Both the position numbers and the translations under genes were made by a program. Below are positions 17,898-26,003 of a stretch of DNA of 64,000 nt, piece by piece. The notes under the pieces were generated by a model that made no database searches, had not been told where the DNA came from, and was given only the letters and a program-made list of their open reading frames with translations. How positions within the stretch are numbered: position 1 is the stretch's first letter; each line of letters begins with the position of its first letter. This stretch comes from Sulfotelmatobacter sp049792875. Lineage in GTDB: Bacteria; Acidobacteriota; Terriglobia; Terriglobales; Acidobacteriaceae. The DNA lies in contig JBARBI010000207.1 of the NCBI GenBank assembly GCA_049792875.1, positions 1-64,000 on the forward strand. The letters run 5' to 3'.

Positions 17898-17954
17898 TCG
17901 AACTTCCCTCTTGCCCTTGAGCCTGGCGATTCTGTTTTGTCCTGCCTCATTACT

Positions 17955-19127
17955 TCACTTCTTCCCCGGCTTCGACGCAGAATCCGGATCCCAGCCGGGC
18001 GTACTAGAAATCTCAAACTCAGGAGCATCGGCACTCGGGACGAAGGGCTTCTTCGGCTTGGCGGTCGGTACCGACGCAACCGCAGGCTTCGTCACGGGTT
18101 TGGAAGCACCCGCTGCGGCGGCCGATGCTGACGCCTTTGGCGCAACGGGTGCGGGCTTACCGACCGCAGCCGGTTTGGCCGCAGGCGCAGGCTTGGCGAC
18201 GGGCGCGGGCATTCCCTTGGCTTCGGCCTTTGCATCAGAGTCGGAAGCCTTCCCCCGGCCGAGAGCGTGCTCGATCGAAGCGCGCAGGTCGACCAGCATG
18301 CGTAACGGTTGTCCCGAGGAATACTCCGCCTGGAACATGACCTTCCACGACTGGCAGATCATGCGCAGGCGAATGATCGGTTCCTGAGCGGAAAACTGGG
18401 CGCGGCGGCAATCGATGGTCTCGACGCCCTTGTCCTCAAGTTCGGTCAGTCCGTCGAGGATCGTATTCAGATCGCCCAGCATAAGGCGGAAGAACGACCG
18501 CCGCATGAGATATCCGAAGCGTGTGAAGGCAACCAGGGCAACCGGCAGATAGAACAGCTCTCCCGCCAGGTTCTTGGCCTTGCGGCCCTGTTCCAGGACA
18601 CCGCCGTGCAAAAGCTCATCGAGCGAGCTGCACTTTCCAGCCGCATCGAGCACGCGGTCGAGCGCGTTCAGCCAGACCGGCGGCTTCAGTTCCACCGGGC
18701 CCAGAACCGGCTCAAGCGACTGCGCGACGTAGGCAAGATCAACGTCCTCATCACTCACGCCGGACGGCGCCAGCTGGCTGAAGTACTGCACCAGCAGAAA
18801 ATCAATCTTGTCGCGGATGGCGTCGGTCTTGGCCTGCTTGGCCAGAAAGTGCTGCAGAAGGCTCACCAACCCTTCCTGATTCACCAGTGAACTGGTTTGC
18901 AGGAACTGGCGCAACTGGTGCACCTGGATCAGCCGGTCCATTTCCTCCAGCCAGCGGTTGGCCTGTTCGACGGTTTCTTTCCCCGGGGTGTCGACGCCGG
19001 CCTCAAGATCGGCGCAGGGCTTCACGTCGATGGCGAATTCACGTGCCAGTTCGAAATAGATCGGGTACAGCCGCCGGGCGAAGTTCCATTGCGTAGACAG
19101 ATCCTGTACGGGTGTTGTAGGAGTCAT
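17955..19127 (-). CDS. Unknown cytoplasmic protein with Ala/Pro/Lys-rich tail
   Basis: 390 residues. No signal peptide or membrane segment. The first ~285 residues are predominantly helical by composition, and the last ~105 are a low-complexity Ala/Pro/Lys tail (KPAPAAKPAAVGKPAP and similar) ending in an acidic EFEISSTPGW. I do not recognise the folded part. Its start codon overlaps the stop of the upstream PilZ-like gene by four bases (ATGA), so the two are translationally coupled. Cluster context suggests a signalling or surface-motility role, but that is inference. Confidence 0.6.
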   Translation of the reverse strand: MTPTTPVQDLSTQWNFARRLYPIYFELAREFAIDVKPCADLEAGVDTPGKETVEQANRWLEEMDRLIQVHQLRQFLQTSSLVNQEGLVSLLQHFLAKQAKTDAIRDKIDFLLVQYFSQLAPSGVSDEDVDLAYVAQSLEPVLGPVELKPPVWLNALDRVLDAAGKCSSLDELLHGGVLEQGRKAKNLAGELFYLPVALVAFTRFGYLMRRSFFRLMLGDLNTILDGLTELEDKGVETIDCRRAQFSAQEPIIRLRMICQSWKVMFQAEYSSGQPLRMLVDLRASIEHALGRGKASDSDAKAEAKGMPAPVAKPAPAAKPAAVGKPAPVAPKASASAAAAGASKPVTKPAVASVPTAKPKKPFVPSADAPEFEISSTPGWDPDSASKPGKK

Positions 19128-19489
19128 GATTTCACAATCCAGTTGGGCACATCTCCTCGAAACCGTGCGGCTACCACCGTCTTGCCGGGGTGATACTGCA
19201 CCGCGACCACCGAGACGGCGACATCGAACGAACTGTCAGAGTTCCGCAGCCGCAGATCATCGCCGAACTCCAAGGGTGTGTTGCACTCGAACAGAACTTC
19301 GCGAGGGGTGCCGAATTCGATGACGATACTTTCGCGAGACAGAGCTGCGGCGGGGTCGCCGTCGGGCAGGATCCGGGCGAGTTGAACCGGCATCCGGACG
19401 GGCGAAGCTTCCGGGAAAAAACGGGCGAGTCCCGCCACTATGCTGGCGTGGTGTGCGTTCCGTGCCGTGGCTGTGGCTTGTTGCGCCAA
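19124..19489 (-). CDS. Small PilZ-like protein
   Basis: 121 residues from a TTG (complement 19487-19489) preceded by GGGGA. The central part (IEFGTPREVLFECNTPLEFGDDLRLR) and the end (VAVQYHPGKTVVAARFRGDVPNW) resemble a PilZ beta-barrel without clear RxxxR and DxSxxG motifs, so cyclic-di-GMP binding is doubtful. First gene of the four-gene regulatory cluster that runs to 16047. Confidence 0.5.
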   Translation of the reverse strand: MAQQATATARNAHHASIVAGLARFFPEASPVRMPVQLARILPDGDPAAALSRESIVIEFGTPREVLFECNTPLEFGDDLRLRNSDSSFDVAVSVVAVQYHPGKTVVAARFRGDVPNWIVKS

Positions 19490-19541
19490 GCGATGAAAAT
19501 CCCCTAATCCTGACTCGCTCTTCCCGATTGAAATGCGGTTG

Positions 19542-19581
19542 GGCTCCCCCTCTTCCCGGTTAGGAAGAGCTGTGGGGAGCC
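19542..19581. promoter_or_regulatory. Long hairpin upstream of the PilZ-like gene cluster
   Basis: A 15-base left arm (19542-19556) pairs with GGAAGAG (19563-19569) and GGGGAGCC (19574-19581), leaving a four-base bulge and a six-base loop. It is ~50 bases upstream of the cluster's first start codon, so it could sit in the leader as an attenuator, or terminate something transcribed from the IS side. A smaller perfect hairpin CGTCTCA-gca-TGAGACG is at 19717-19733. No gene is seen in 19490-20029 apart from the IS left flank. Confidence 0.4.
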
Positions 19582-19799
19582 GGTATCCGCGGTTCAGAAA
19601 AGGACGAGCAACGCGGCAGCCATCTCTGGGAACGGAAGGATTAGCACCCAGGTGAGCGCATTTTCAGGGAGTTAAGGGCGGGTTCCAGCGTCGTGGACGA
19701 GGAACGAAGTTTCCGGCGTCTCAGCATGAGACGTAATTCTCAAATCTGCGCCTCGTATGAGTTATCCACTTTGCTTCCGGTTTGTCATTTTTGGGCCTG

Positions 19800-21420
19800 C
19801 GGCCCGCGAAACCTTATGAAAATGACTCAGAGGTAGTATGGCAACAGGTTGGAGCGGCGAGGTCGAACGGGCAATGGATAAGTCGAGGCCGACGGTTTGT
19901 CTGATCCGGAGCGTGCGTGATGGAGCGAATAATTGGGCGCCGTTTCTTCCCTTGGGGGAGCAGCGATAGCCCGCGACCCTGGTTGATGTAAGTTGCGGCA
20001 CGCTTTCCGCTCCCGCCAGGGGGAAGCTTATGGCTTACAGAATAGCGGGAATTGAGGTTCACAAAAAGATGCTGGCCGTGGTTGTGGCCGACGTCGAAGG
20101 CGAAGGCGAGTACCAGTTTGAGAGGCGCCAGTTCGGCACCACCCCGGACCATCTGCGATTGCTATCGGAATGGTTCGTCGAGCAGGAGGTCGAGGAAGTA
20201 GTAATGGAGTCAACCGCGCAATATTGGCAACCGGTTTGGGGAGCACTGGAACAGTACGGGAAGCCGGCCTGCCAGAAGCGGGAAGGTGCTGGCCCGATGT
20301 CAGGAGCGCTGCATCTGGCACAGGCGCAGTCGAATCGCGGGCCGCAGGGACGGAAGAAGGATTTCCCCGATGCGGAACGGCTGGTGGAGCGGTTCGTGGC
20401 CCAGGAGCTGACCTTGAGCTTTGTGCCCGATACCGAACAGCGACTGTGGCGCACCGTAATGCGCAGAAAGTACCAGTTGACCTGCGACCGGGACAGTTGC
20501 AGAACCGACTGGAGAGTCTGCTGGAAGAGACGCATATTAAATGATCCAGTCTGGTCTCGGATCTGCTAGGTCTGAGTGCACGGCGTATGCTGCAGGCGCT
20601 GGCCGCCGGGGAAACCAACCCCACGTCTCTGGCCGCTTTGGCCGATAAGAAGTTGCGTGCCACGCCGGCACAATTATGCGACGCGCTGAGTGCCTGCACG
20701 GAGCTCAACCCGGTTTACCGCCGGCTCCTGAAGATGGTACTGGAGGAATTGCAATTCCTCGAGCCGCAGATCGTCAAGCTGGAGCAGGAGATGGCGAGTC
20801 TTCTCATCCAGCACCAGGAGGCAGTGCAGCGGCTCGCCGAGGTGCCCGGCCTAGGAGTGGCTTCGGCGCAGCAGATCATTGCCGAAGTGGGTGCCAAAGC
20901 CGCGACGTTTGCTTCGCAGAAGCACTTGTCTTCCTGGGTGGGAGCGTGCCCAGGAGATGACGAGAGCGCGGGAGTATCCACGAGCCACCGCTCCCCCCAA
21001 GGGCAACCGCCAAATGCGGCGCATACTCAATCAATGCGCCAACGCTGCGGTCAGGACGAAAGGAAGCATCTTCGAGATCGTGTATCGCCGCCTCGTACTA
21101 CGCCTGGGACACAATCAGACCATCGGGGCAATTGCCAATCGCCTCTGTCGGCTGATCTGGATAATCTTGCACCGAGGGGTCCGCTACGAGGAATGCGGCC
21201 AGGTCGTGTGCGAAAGGGTGAAGCGAACACGCACCGCGAGAATGATCCGGCAGCTCCGAAGCCTCGGCTACCGCGTCGAACCGCTGACGGTTCAAGTCAA
21301 CCCAGCATGAGACCCGGGGCGGGCGGCGGTGGCGACGGGATTTTCGACCCTGCCCGTCAGCCGGAAGGATTGCACCCAATGGGAACCCTCACGTTGGGGT
21401 TACCAATCTCTTCGCTGCCA
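19800..21420 (+). mobile_element. Decayed IS110-family insertion sequence (approximate limits)
   Basis: The segment contains a broken IS110-type transposase and a ~230-base left flank with the look of the non-coding end of these elements. IS110 elements lack clear terminal inverted repeats and usually make no target duplication, so the ends cannot be placed exactly. They lie between about 19750 and 20030 on the left and between 21310 and 21426 on the right. Confidence 0.65.
20030..21310 (+). pseudogene. IS110-family transposase, inactivated by two frameshifts and a stop
   Basis: The DEDD-type N-terminal domain begins GIEVHKKMLAVVV and continues in the first frame to about 20490 (RRKYQLT). 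The reading then moves to another frame (QLQNRLESLLEETHIK), meets an in-frame TGA near 20539, resumes (SSLVSDLLG...LQALAAGE) to the C-terminal Transposase_20 helix-hairpin-helix (VPGLGVASAQQIIAEVG), and shifts again at a run of six C near 20995 (PPKGNRQMRRILNQC) to end at 21310. In IS110 proteins GIDVHK is usual: here Asp is Glu. The copy is dead but could be mobilised in trans. Confidence 0.88.
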
Positions 21421-21426
21421 CCCTTT

Positions 21427-24018
21427 TCAGCGCAGGTTCCCCACCGTGTAAAGCACCGACGAGTACCGGGGAAACGGATACGCGTAATACTTCAGATCAG
21501 GGGTCACCGCGAAAAGCTGATCGGAGTGAGCTTCGCTGGCGATGCGTTTCCAGAGTTGCCGGCGGCCGCTCGCCACGTCGACAACAGTAAACACCAGCTC
21601 GCGGCCGGTCGGCTCGACCACCAGCAGCGATTTTCCGCCCGAGGCAAAGCGCATAGGCAGCTCCGAGGCAGAGGCCCCGTTCAGTGCGACGGCTTTGCCT
21701 CCGTCCGCAGGATAGAGAGAGATTCCTCCGCGATCCTCGCGCAATGCCACTGTCTTTCCATCGGGCGAAAGCGCGGGATAGGAATTCCGTGCGTGCGTGA
21801 TCCGCATCGGCGGTCCGCTTGCGACCAGCTGCGTGTAAACGCTCCAATCGCCTTGATCGGCCTGCGCCTCGTAAACAATTCGCCGCCCATCATCGGACCA
21901 GCCTAGCCTGTCGAAGGCGACGATCCCGGGCGTGGGGAGATCCCTTGGCTGGCCCGGACCCAGAGGCTGAAGCTGTAGCGGCCGTCTGGGATCGCTGTGA
22001 TTCGAACCAAGCACAACCCACTTGCCGTCGGGCGAAATCGCCGCCTCTCCAACGCCCAACTGGACCGCGGGCGAACCATCGGTGGGGCGGTAGTAAGCCT
22101 GGAAGTCATTCGCGAGATAATAAATATCTCCTCCTTCGATGAACGAGAGCAAACGGCCGTCTGCTGAGATCCCGCCTGGCTGCGTATCGTCATGCCAAGA
22201 GTAGGGATGCTCGGACTTATCTCCCGGGAACAGTCCCTTGAGTTGCCGCCGCCAGGTTTCATGAGACAGAAGCACGAGGCCGTCTTTCGAAATATCGTAC
22301 AAGCGGATCGACGGCGAGGTCAGGACAACTCTGGCTTTGCCGCCGGGCGTCACGGCATAAAGCGTATCCGCCCAACCGGCAGCCTTGGTGGAGGCAAACC
22401 ACAACTCCTTTCCATCCGGGCTCCAGGCCAGACCCTCTACGCTGGTGCTCTGGAACAGCACAGAGCGCTTCCCATTCAGATCCAGAAGATCGACTTCGCC
22501 ATCATCGTTTCCACTGATCGGATGATTCTCGAACGCGATCGTGCTTCCGTTCGGAGAGAAACGCGGATGGCCGAACCATCCTGCCTTTTGTTGATAGAGC
22601 ACGTGCCCGGGGGGAAATTCCAGGCGAGGGCCGTCCGGCGAGGCCACCGAGATAAGGAGACGTTTGCCGTCGGGGTGCCAGTCGGCTTGAGCCACGTGCT
22701 CTGCCAGCGTGCGCGGCGATCCTCCAGCGAGGTTGACAGTCGCCAGTGTGCCGCCGCAATTAAGGAGAAATACTTCTTCACAACCGAGAAACACAGCCAA
22801 CTCGTCGGAGGACGAGATCGCTGCGACCTCCGCGTCCGGAATTCCCAGCGGCCGCCACTCCGGACTACCGACTCGCGCCACCGCGATCTCCGTTGGCCTT
22901 CCTTCCCATCGCCCGCTGAAAACGATGGTTTGACCATCGTGGGAGAAGCGGGCCCCAAGAAGCGTTCCCTCGCGAAAGCTGACATCCGTATAGCGCGGGG
23001 CAGGTTTCTCACGCCCCGCGAGAAGTAGTGCCGCCGCGGCCAGCACCACCACCGCTGCGGCTACAGTCCAAGGCAGCCATCGGGGAAACGGCTTCGCGGT
23101 TGCAGTTGGACGTGGCGCCGTAAGTTGAGGAAGGTCTTTGGCAATCCATTCCAGTTCAAGCTTGACGTCGTGCGCGTTTTGAAAACGATCTTCCGGGTTC
23201 TTTGCCAGGCAGGAACTCACTACGCGCTCAAACGCTGCCGGTGTCAGCGGCTTAAGCATCCTGATCGGCTCCGGATCCTTTTCCAGAATCGCACTGGCCA
23301 GGCTGATTTGGCTCTTGCCCGCAAACGCTCGCTTCCCGGTCGCCATTTCATAGAGCACCGCGCCAAGCGCAAACAAATCCGAGCGTGCATCCGCTTCCTT
23401 GCCCTCGATTTGCTCCGGCGACATGTACTGAATCGTGCCAATCACCGTTCCGGCGCTGGTCAGCGGCGACATAGGAGTAGCCTCGCTCATCGTCTTCGCT
23501 GCCGACAGCAACGGAGCGCTCGCTGCAGAGCTCAGACCCGTCACCGCGGCCTTCGCCAGGCCGAAGTCCATCAGTTTCGCGCCGTTCTTCGTCAGCATGA
23601 TGTTCCCCGGCTTCAAATCACGGTGAACGATTCCCGCCCGCTGCGCGGCTTCGAGCGCCTCGCAAACTTCGATCCCGATCCTGAGAGATTCCTTCAGCGG
23701 CGGCGGGCCCTTGCGCAGCCGGTCGGCCAGCGTCTCGCCTTCGAGGTACTCCATTACGAGAAAGTCGACGCCCTCCTGGTGGCCGACATCATGAAGCGTG
23801 CATATGCGCGGATGATTCAACGAGGAAATGGCCCGCGCTTCCCGCTCGAAGCGCTGTTTCAGATCAGGATTGGAAGAAAGATGGGTGGGAAGGACCTTGA
23901 TCGCCACGGTCCGGTCGAGCCGCGTGTCGCGAGCCCGATACACCTCGCCCATACCCCCAGCACCCAGTGGCGACTGGATTTCGTATGGGCCGAGTTTTGC
24001 GCCAGAGGTTAGAGCCAT
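21427..24018 (-). CDS. Membrane Ser/Thr protein kinase (PknB type) with TolB/WD40-like beta-propeller
   Basis: 863 residues. Kinase domain ~11-290 with glycine loop GAGGMGEVY, Lys41, HRDLKPGN (catalytic Asp134) and DFG at 151-153. One membrane segment (WLPWTVAAAVVVLAAAALLLAG) near 310-330. The outer part carries repeated PD40/TolB propeller blades (FSHDGQTIVFSG, WHPDGKRLLIS, LSPDGKTVAL). The kinase faces the cytoplasm and the propeller probably senses a periplasmic ligand. A TATAAT (minus strand 24035-24030) sits 12 bases before the ATG without a clear -35 box, implying a very short leader. Confidence 0.9.
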   Translation of the reverse strand: MALTSGAKLGPYEIQSPLGAGGMGEVYRARDTRLDRTVAIKVLPTHLSSNPDLKQRFEREARAISSLNHPRICTLHDVGHQEGVDFLVMEYLEGETLADRLRKGPPPLKESLRIGIEVCEALEAAQRAGIVHRDLKPGNIMLTKNGAKLMDFGLAKAAVTGLSSAASAPLLSAAKTMSEATPMSPLTSAGTVIGTIQYMSPEQIEGKEADARSDLFALGAVLYEMATGKRAFAGKSQISLASAILEKDPEPIRMLKPLTPAAFERVVSSCLAKNPEDRFQNAHDVKLELEWIAKDLPQLTAPRPTATAKPFPRWLPWTVAAAVVVLAAAALLLAGREKPAPRYTDVSFREGTLLGARFSHDGQTIVFSGRWEGRPTEIAVARVGSPEWRPLGIPDAEVAAISSSDELAVFLGCEEVFLLNCGGTLATVNLAGGSPRTLAEHVAQADWHPDGKRLLISVASPDGPRLEFPPGHVLYQQKAGWFGHPRFSPNGSTIAFENHPISGNDDGEVDLLDLNGKRSVLFQSTSVEGLAWSPDGKELWFASTKAAGWADTLYAVTPGGKARVVLTSPSIRLYDISKDGLVLLSHETWRRQLKGLFPGDKSEHPYSWHDDTQPGGISADGRLLSFIEGGDIYYLANDFQAYYRPTDGSPAVQLGVGEAAISPDGKWVVLGSNHSDPRRPLQLQPLGPGQPRDLPTPGIVAFDRLGWSDDGRRIVYEAQADQGDWSVYTQLVASGPPMRITHARNSYPALSPDGKTVALREDRGGISLYPADGGKAVALNGASASELPMRFASGGKSLLVVEPTGRELVFTVVDVASGRRQLWKRIASEAHSDQLFAVTPDLKYYAYPFPRYSSVLYTVGNLR

Positions 24019-24117
24019 CCGTGGGCGGAATTATAGCCTGTGCAGCGCGTTGCACACGGATGGCAATAATTCTGGATGTGTTGTCGGCCGACCGGAAGTT
24101 GAGTTGCACCTATGGGA

Positions 24118-25605
24118 TCACTGCAGGGTATGGCTCGACGTGCCCGATCCGGATGAGCCCACGCCAATGTTGTAGCGCTTCAGCTTGCGATAGAGCGTGG
24201 CGCGGCTGATACCGAGCATCCGTCCGGCAAGGGCTTTATCTCCCTTGACCTGCTCGAAGACGCGCTGGATGGTGGCGCGTTCGATGTCCTCGAGATCGGT
24301 GGTGGAAAGCGGAACTCGCGGCGATTCGGTCATGGCGTGCGCTCCAGCGAGATCGGGATCCATCACGGTCGCCCGTTCCGCTGGCGAGGACGCCGTCCCG
24401 CCCGCTATGGAGCCCGAAGCAATCGCAGGAGGAAGGTCACCGAGGTCGATGATCTGCCCGTTGCCCAATGCGACCGCACGCTCGACACAGTTTTCCAACT
24501 CGCGCACGTTGCCCGGCCAATCGTATTGCATCAGGGCCTTCATGGCCGCACTGGTCACGTGCAACTCCGAACCGGGCGCATAGCGTTCGAGGAACCAGTG
24601 CACCAGCATGGGAGTGTCGCTGCGGCGTTCGCGCAACGCGGGAACGTATAGCGTCACGACGTTCAGACGGAAATAAAGGTCCTTACGGAACGTGGCGTTC
24701 TTGTAGGCGGCTTCCAGATCGCGGTTCGTGGCCGCGATGACGCGGACGTCTACTTTGATTTTCTGGTTACTCCCCACCGGACGCACTTCTTTTTCCTGCA
24801 ACACGCGCAGCAGCTTGGCCTGCAACTCGAGGGGCAGTTCGCCAACCTCATCCAGGAAAATCGTGCCGCCATCGGCAGCCTGGAACAGTCCCTGCTTGGA
24901 CTTCAGCGCTCCGGTGAACGCGCCTTTCTCGTAGCCAAACAGTTCGCTTTCAATGAGCGTCGGCACAAGGGATCCGCAGTCCACGGCGACAAACGGGCGG
25001 TTGGCAAAGGCTCCGCGAAAATGCATGGCGCGAGCCACCAATTCTTTGCCCGTCCCGCTTTCCCCGTAGATCAGCACCGGGGTGCGCGTGTCCTTCAGGC
25101 GCGCGACCATGCGCAGAACTTCCTGAATCCGAGTGGAGGAGCCGACGATGCCGTGCACGGCGGTTTCCGAATCCGTGCGCTGGCGCAGGAATTCGTTTTC
25201 CTCCACCAGTCGGACTTTGTCCGCCATGCGCCGCAGAAACAGACGCAGTTCTTCCAGCGGAGAGAATGGCTTAGTGATGTAGTCGTAGGCGCCGAGTTTC
25301 ATGGCCTGCACGGCGGTTTCGATCGAACCGTGCCCGGTCATCAGCGCAATCTCAGTGCGCGGGAGAAGTTTCTTCACCTTCTCCAGGAACTCCAAGCCGG
25401 ACATGTGCGGCATCACCATGTCGGTCAGCACCATGTGTACCGACTGCTCTTCGAGAAGCGCAAGCGCCGACTCCCCACTTTCCGCTTCCAGGCAGACGAA
25501 GCCAAGAGCCTCACCGACGGTGACGCAAAGTTTACGGATGCTCTGTTCGTCGTCGACGATCAGCAGGCGAATGCGAAGGTCTTCTCTGCTCCCTGGGTTA
25601 TTCAC
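24118..25605 (-). CDS. NtrC-family sigma-54-dependent response regulator
   Basis: 495 residues in three parts: receiver (DDE at 18-20, phosphoacceptor Asp62, Lys110), AAA+ domain (Walker A GESGTGKE 179-186, sigma-54 loop GAFTGA 226-231, FLDEVGEL Walker B) and a C-terminal Fis-type helix-turn-helix (LAGRMLGISRATLYRKLKRY). It hydrolyses ATP to remodel sigma-54 polymerase at promoters with upstream sites. Its start overlaps the stop of the preceding receiver gene by four bases. A -24/-12 promoter stands at the divergent operon 4.6 kb away, the obvious candidate target. Confidence 0.95.
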   Translation of the reverse strand: MNNPGSREDLRIRLLIVDDEQSIRKLCVTVGEALGFVCLEAESGESALALLEEQSVHMVLTDMVMPHMSGLEFLEKVKKLLPRTEIALMTGHGSIETAVQAMKLGAYDYITKPFSPLEELRLFLRRMADKVRLVEENEFLRQRTDSETAVHGIVGSSTRIQEVLRMVARLKDTRTPVLIYGESGTGKELVARAMHFRGAFANRPFVAVDCGSLVPTLIESELFGYEKGAFTGALKSKQGLFQAADGGTIFLDEVGELPLELQAKLLRVLQEKEVRPVGSNQKIKVDVRVIAATNRDLEAAYKNATFRKDLYFRLNVVTLYVPALRERRSDTPMLVHWFLERYAPGSELHVTSAAMKALMQYDWPGNVRELENCVERAVALGNGQIIDLGDLPPAIASGSIAGGTASSPAERATVMDPDLAGAHAMTESPRVPLSTTDLEDIERATIQRVFEQVKGDKALAGRMLGISRATLYRKLKRYNIGVGSSGSGTSSHTLQ

Positions 25606-26003
25606 TCGGCCTTCCCAAAAGTCCTGGAGACTACATCGATGAACTGCTGGACGCGGAAAGGTTTTTCCACGCAGGGAGCGCCGGTTTGCCGCAAAGTGGC
25701 GACCGTTTCCTCGTTAGCGATATCTCCCGTAATAAAGATAATCCGCGAGGCCAGATCGGGGCGGTGGCGGGCTACCCAGGCATGCACCTGGCCTCCGTCC
25801 ACTCCGCCGGGCGTGCGCATGTCGGAGACAACGCCCAGAAACGCGCCGTTCTCGAGGAGGGGGAGGGCATCCACGCCCGACTCGCAGCAGACAACCGGAT
25901 ATCCGCTGCGCTCGAGAGCGGCTTGCACGTATGCCATGACGGCGGGCTCATCCTCGATGAGCAAAACGGGTAAGGGTTGAGGTCTCAAGGCTGGTAGGCT
26001 CAT
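25602..26003 (-). CDS. Single-domain response regulator (receiver)
   Basis: 133 residues forming one receiver domain: acidic pair EDE at 17-19, phosphoacceptor Asp61 in VVSDMRTPGG, threonine in FITGD, and KPF. No output domain. It overlaps the kinase upstream and the sigma-54 activator downstream by ATGA junctions. It may act as a phosphate sink or an intermediate in a relay between the kinase and the activator, or work on the chemosensory proteins encoded divergently. Confidence 0.9.
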   Translation of the reverse strand: MSLPALRPQPLPVLLIEDEPAVMAYVQAALERSGYPVVCCESGVDALPLLENGAFLGVVSDMRTPGGVDGGQVHAWVARHRPDLASRIIFITGDIANEETVATLRQTGAPCVEKPFRVQQFIDVVSRTFGKAE

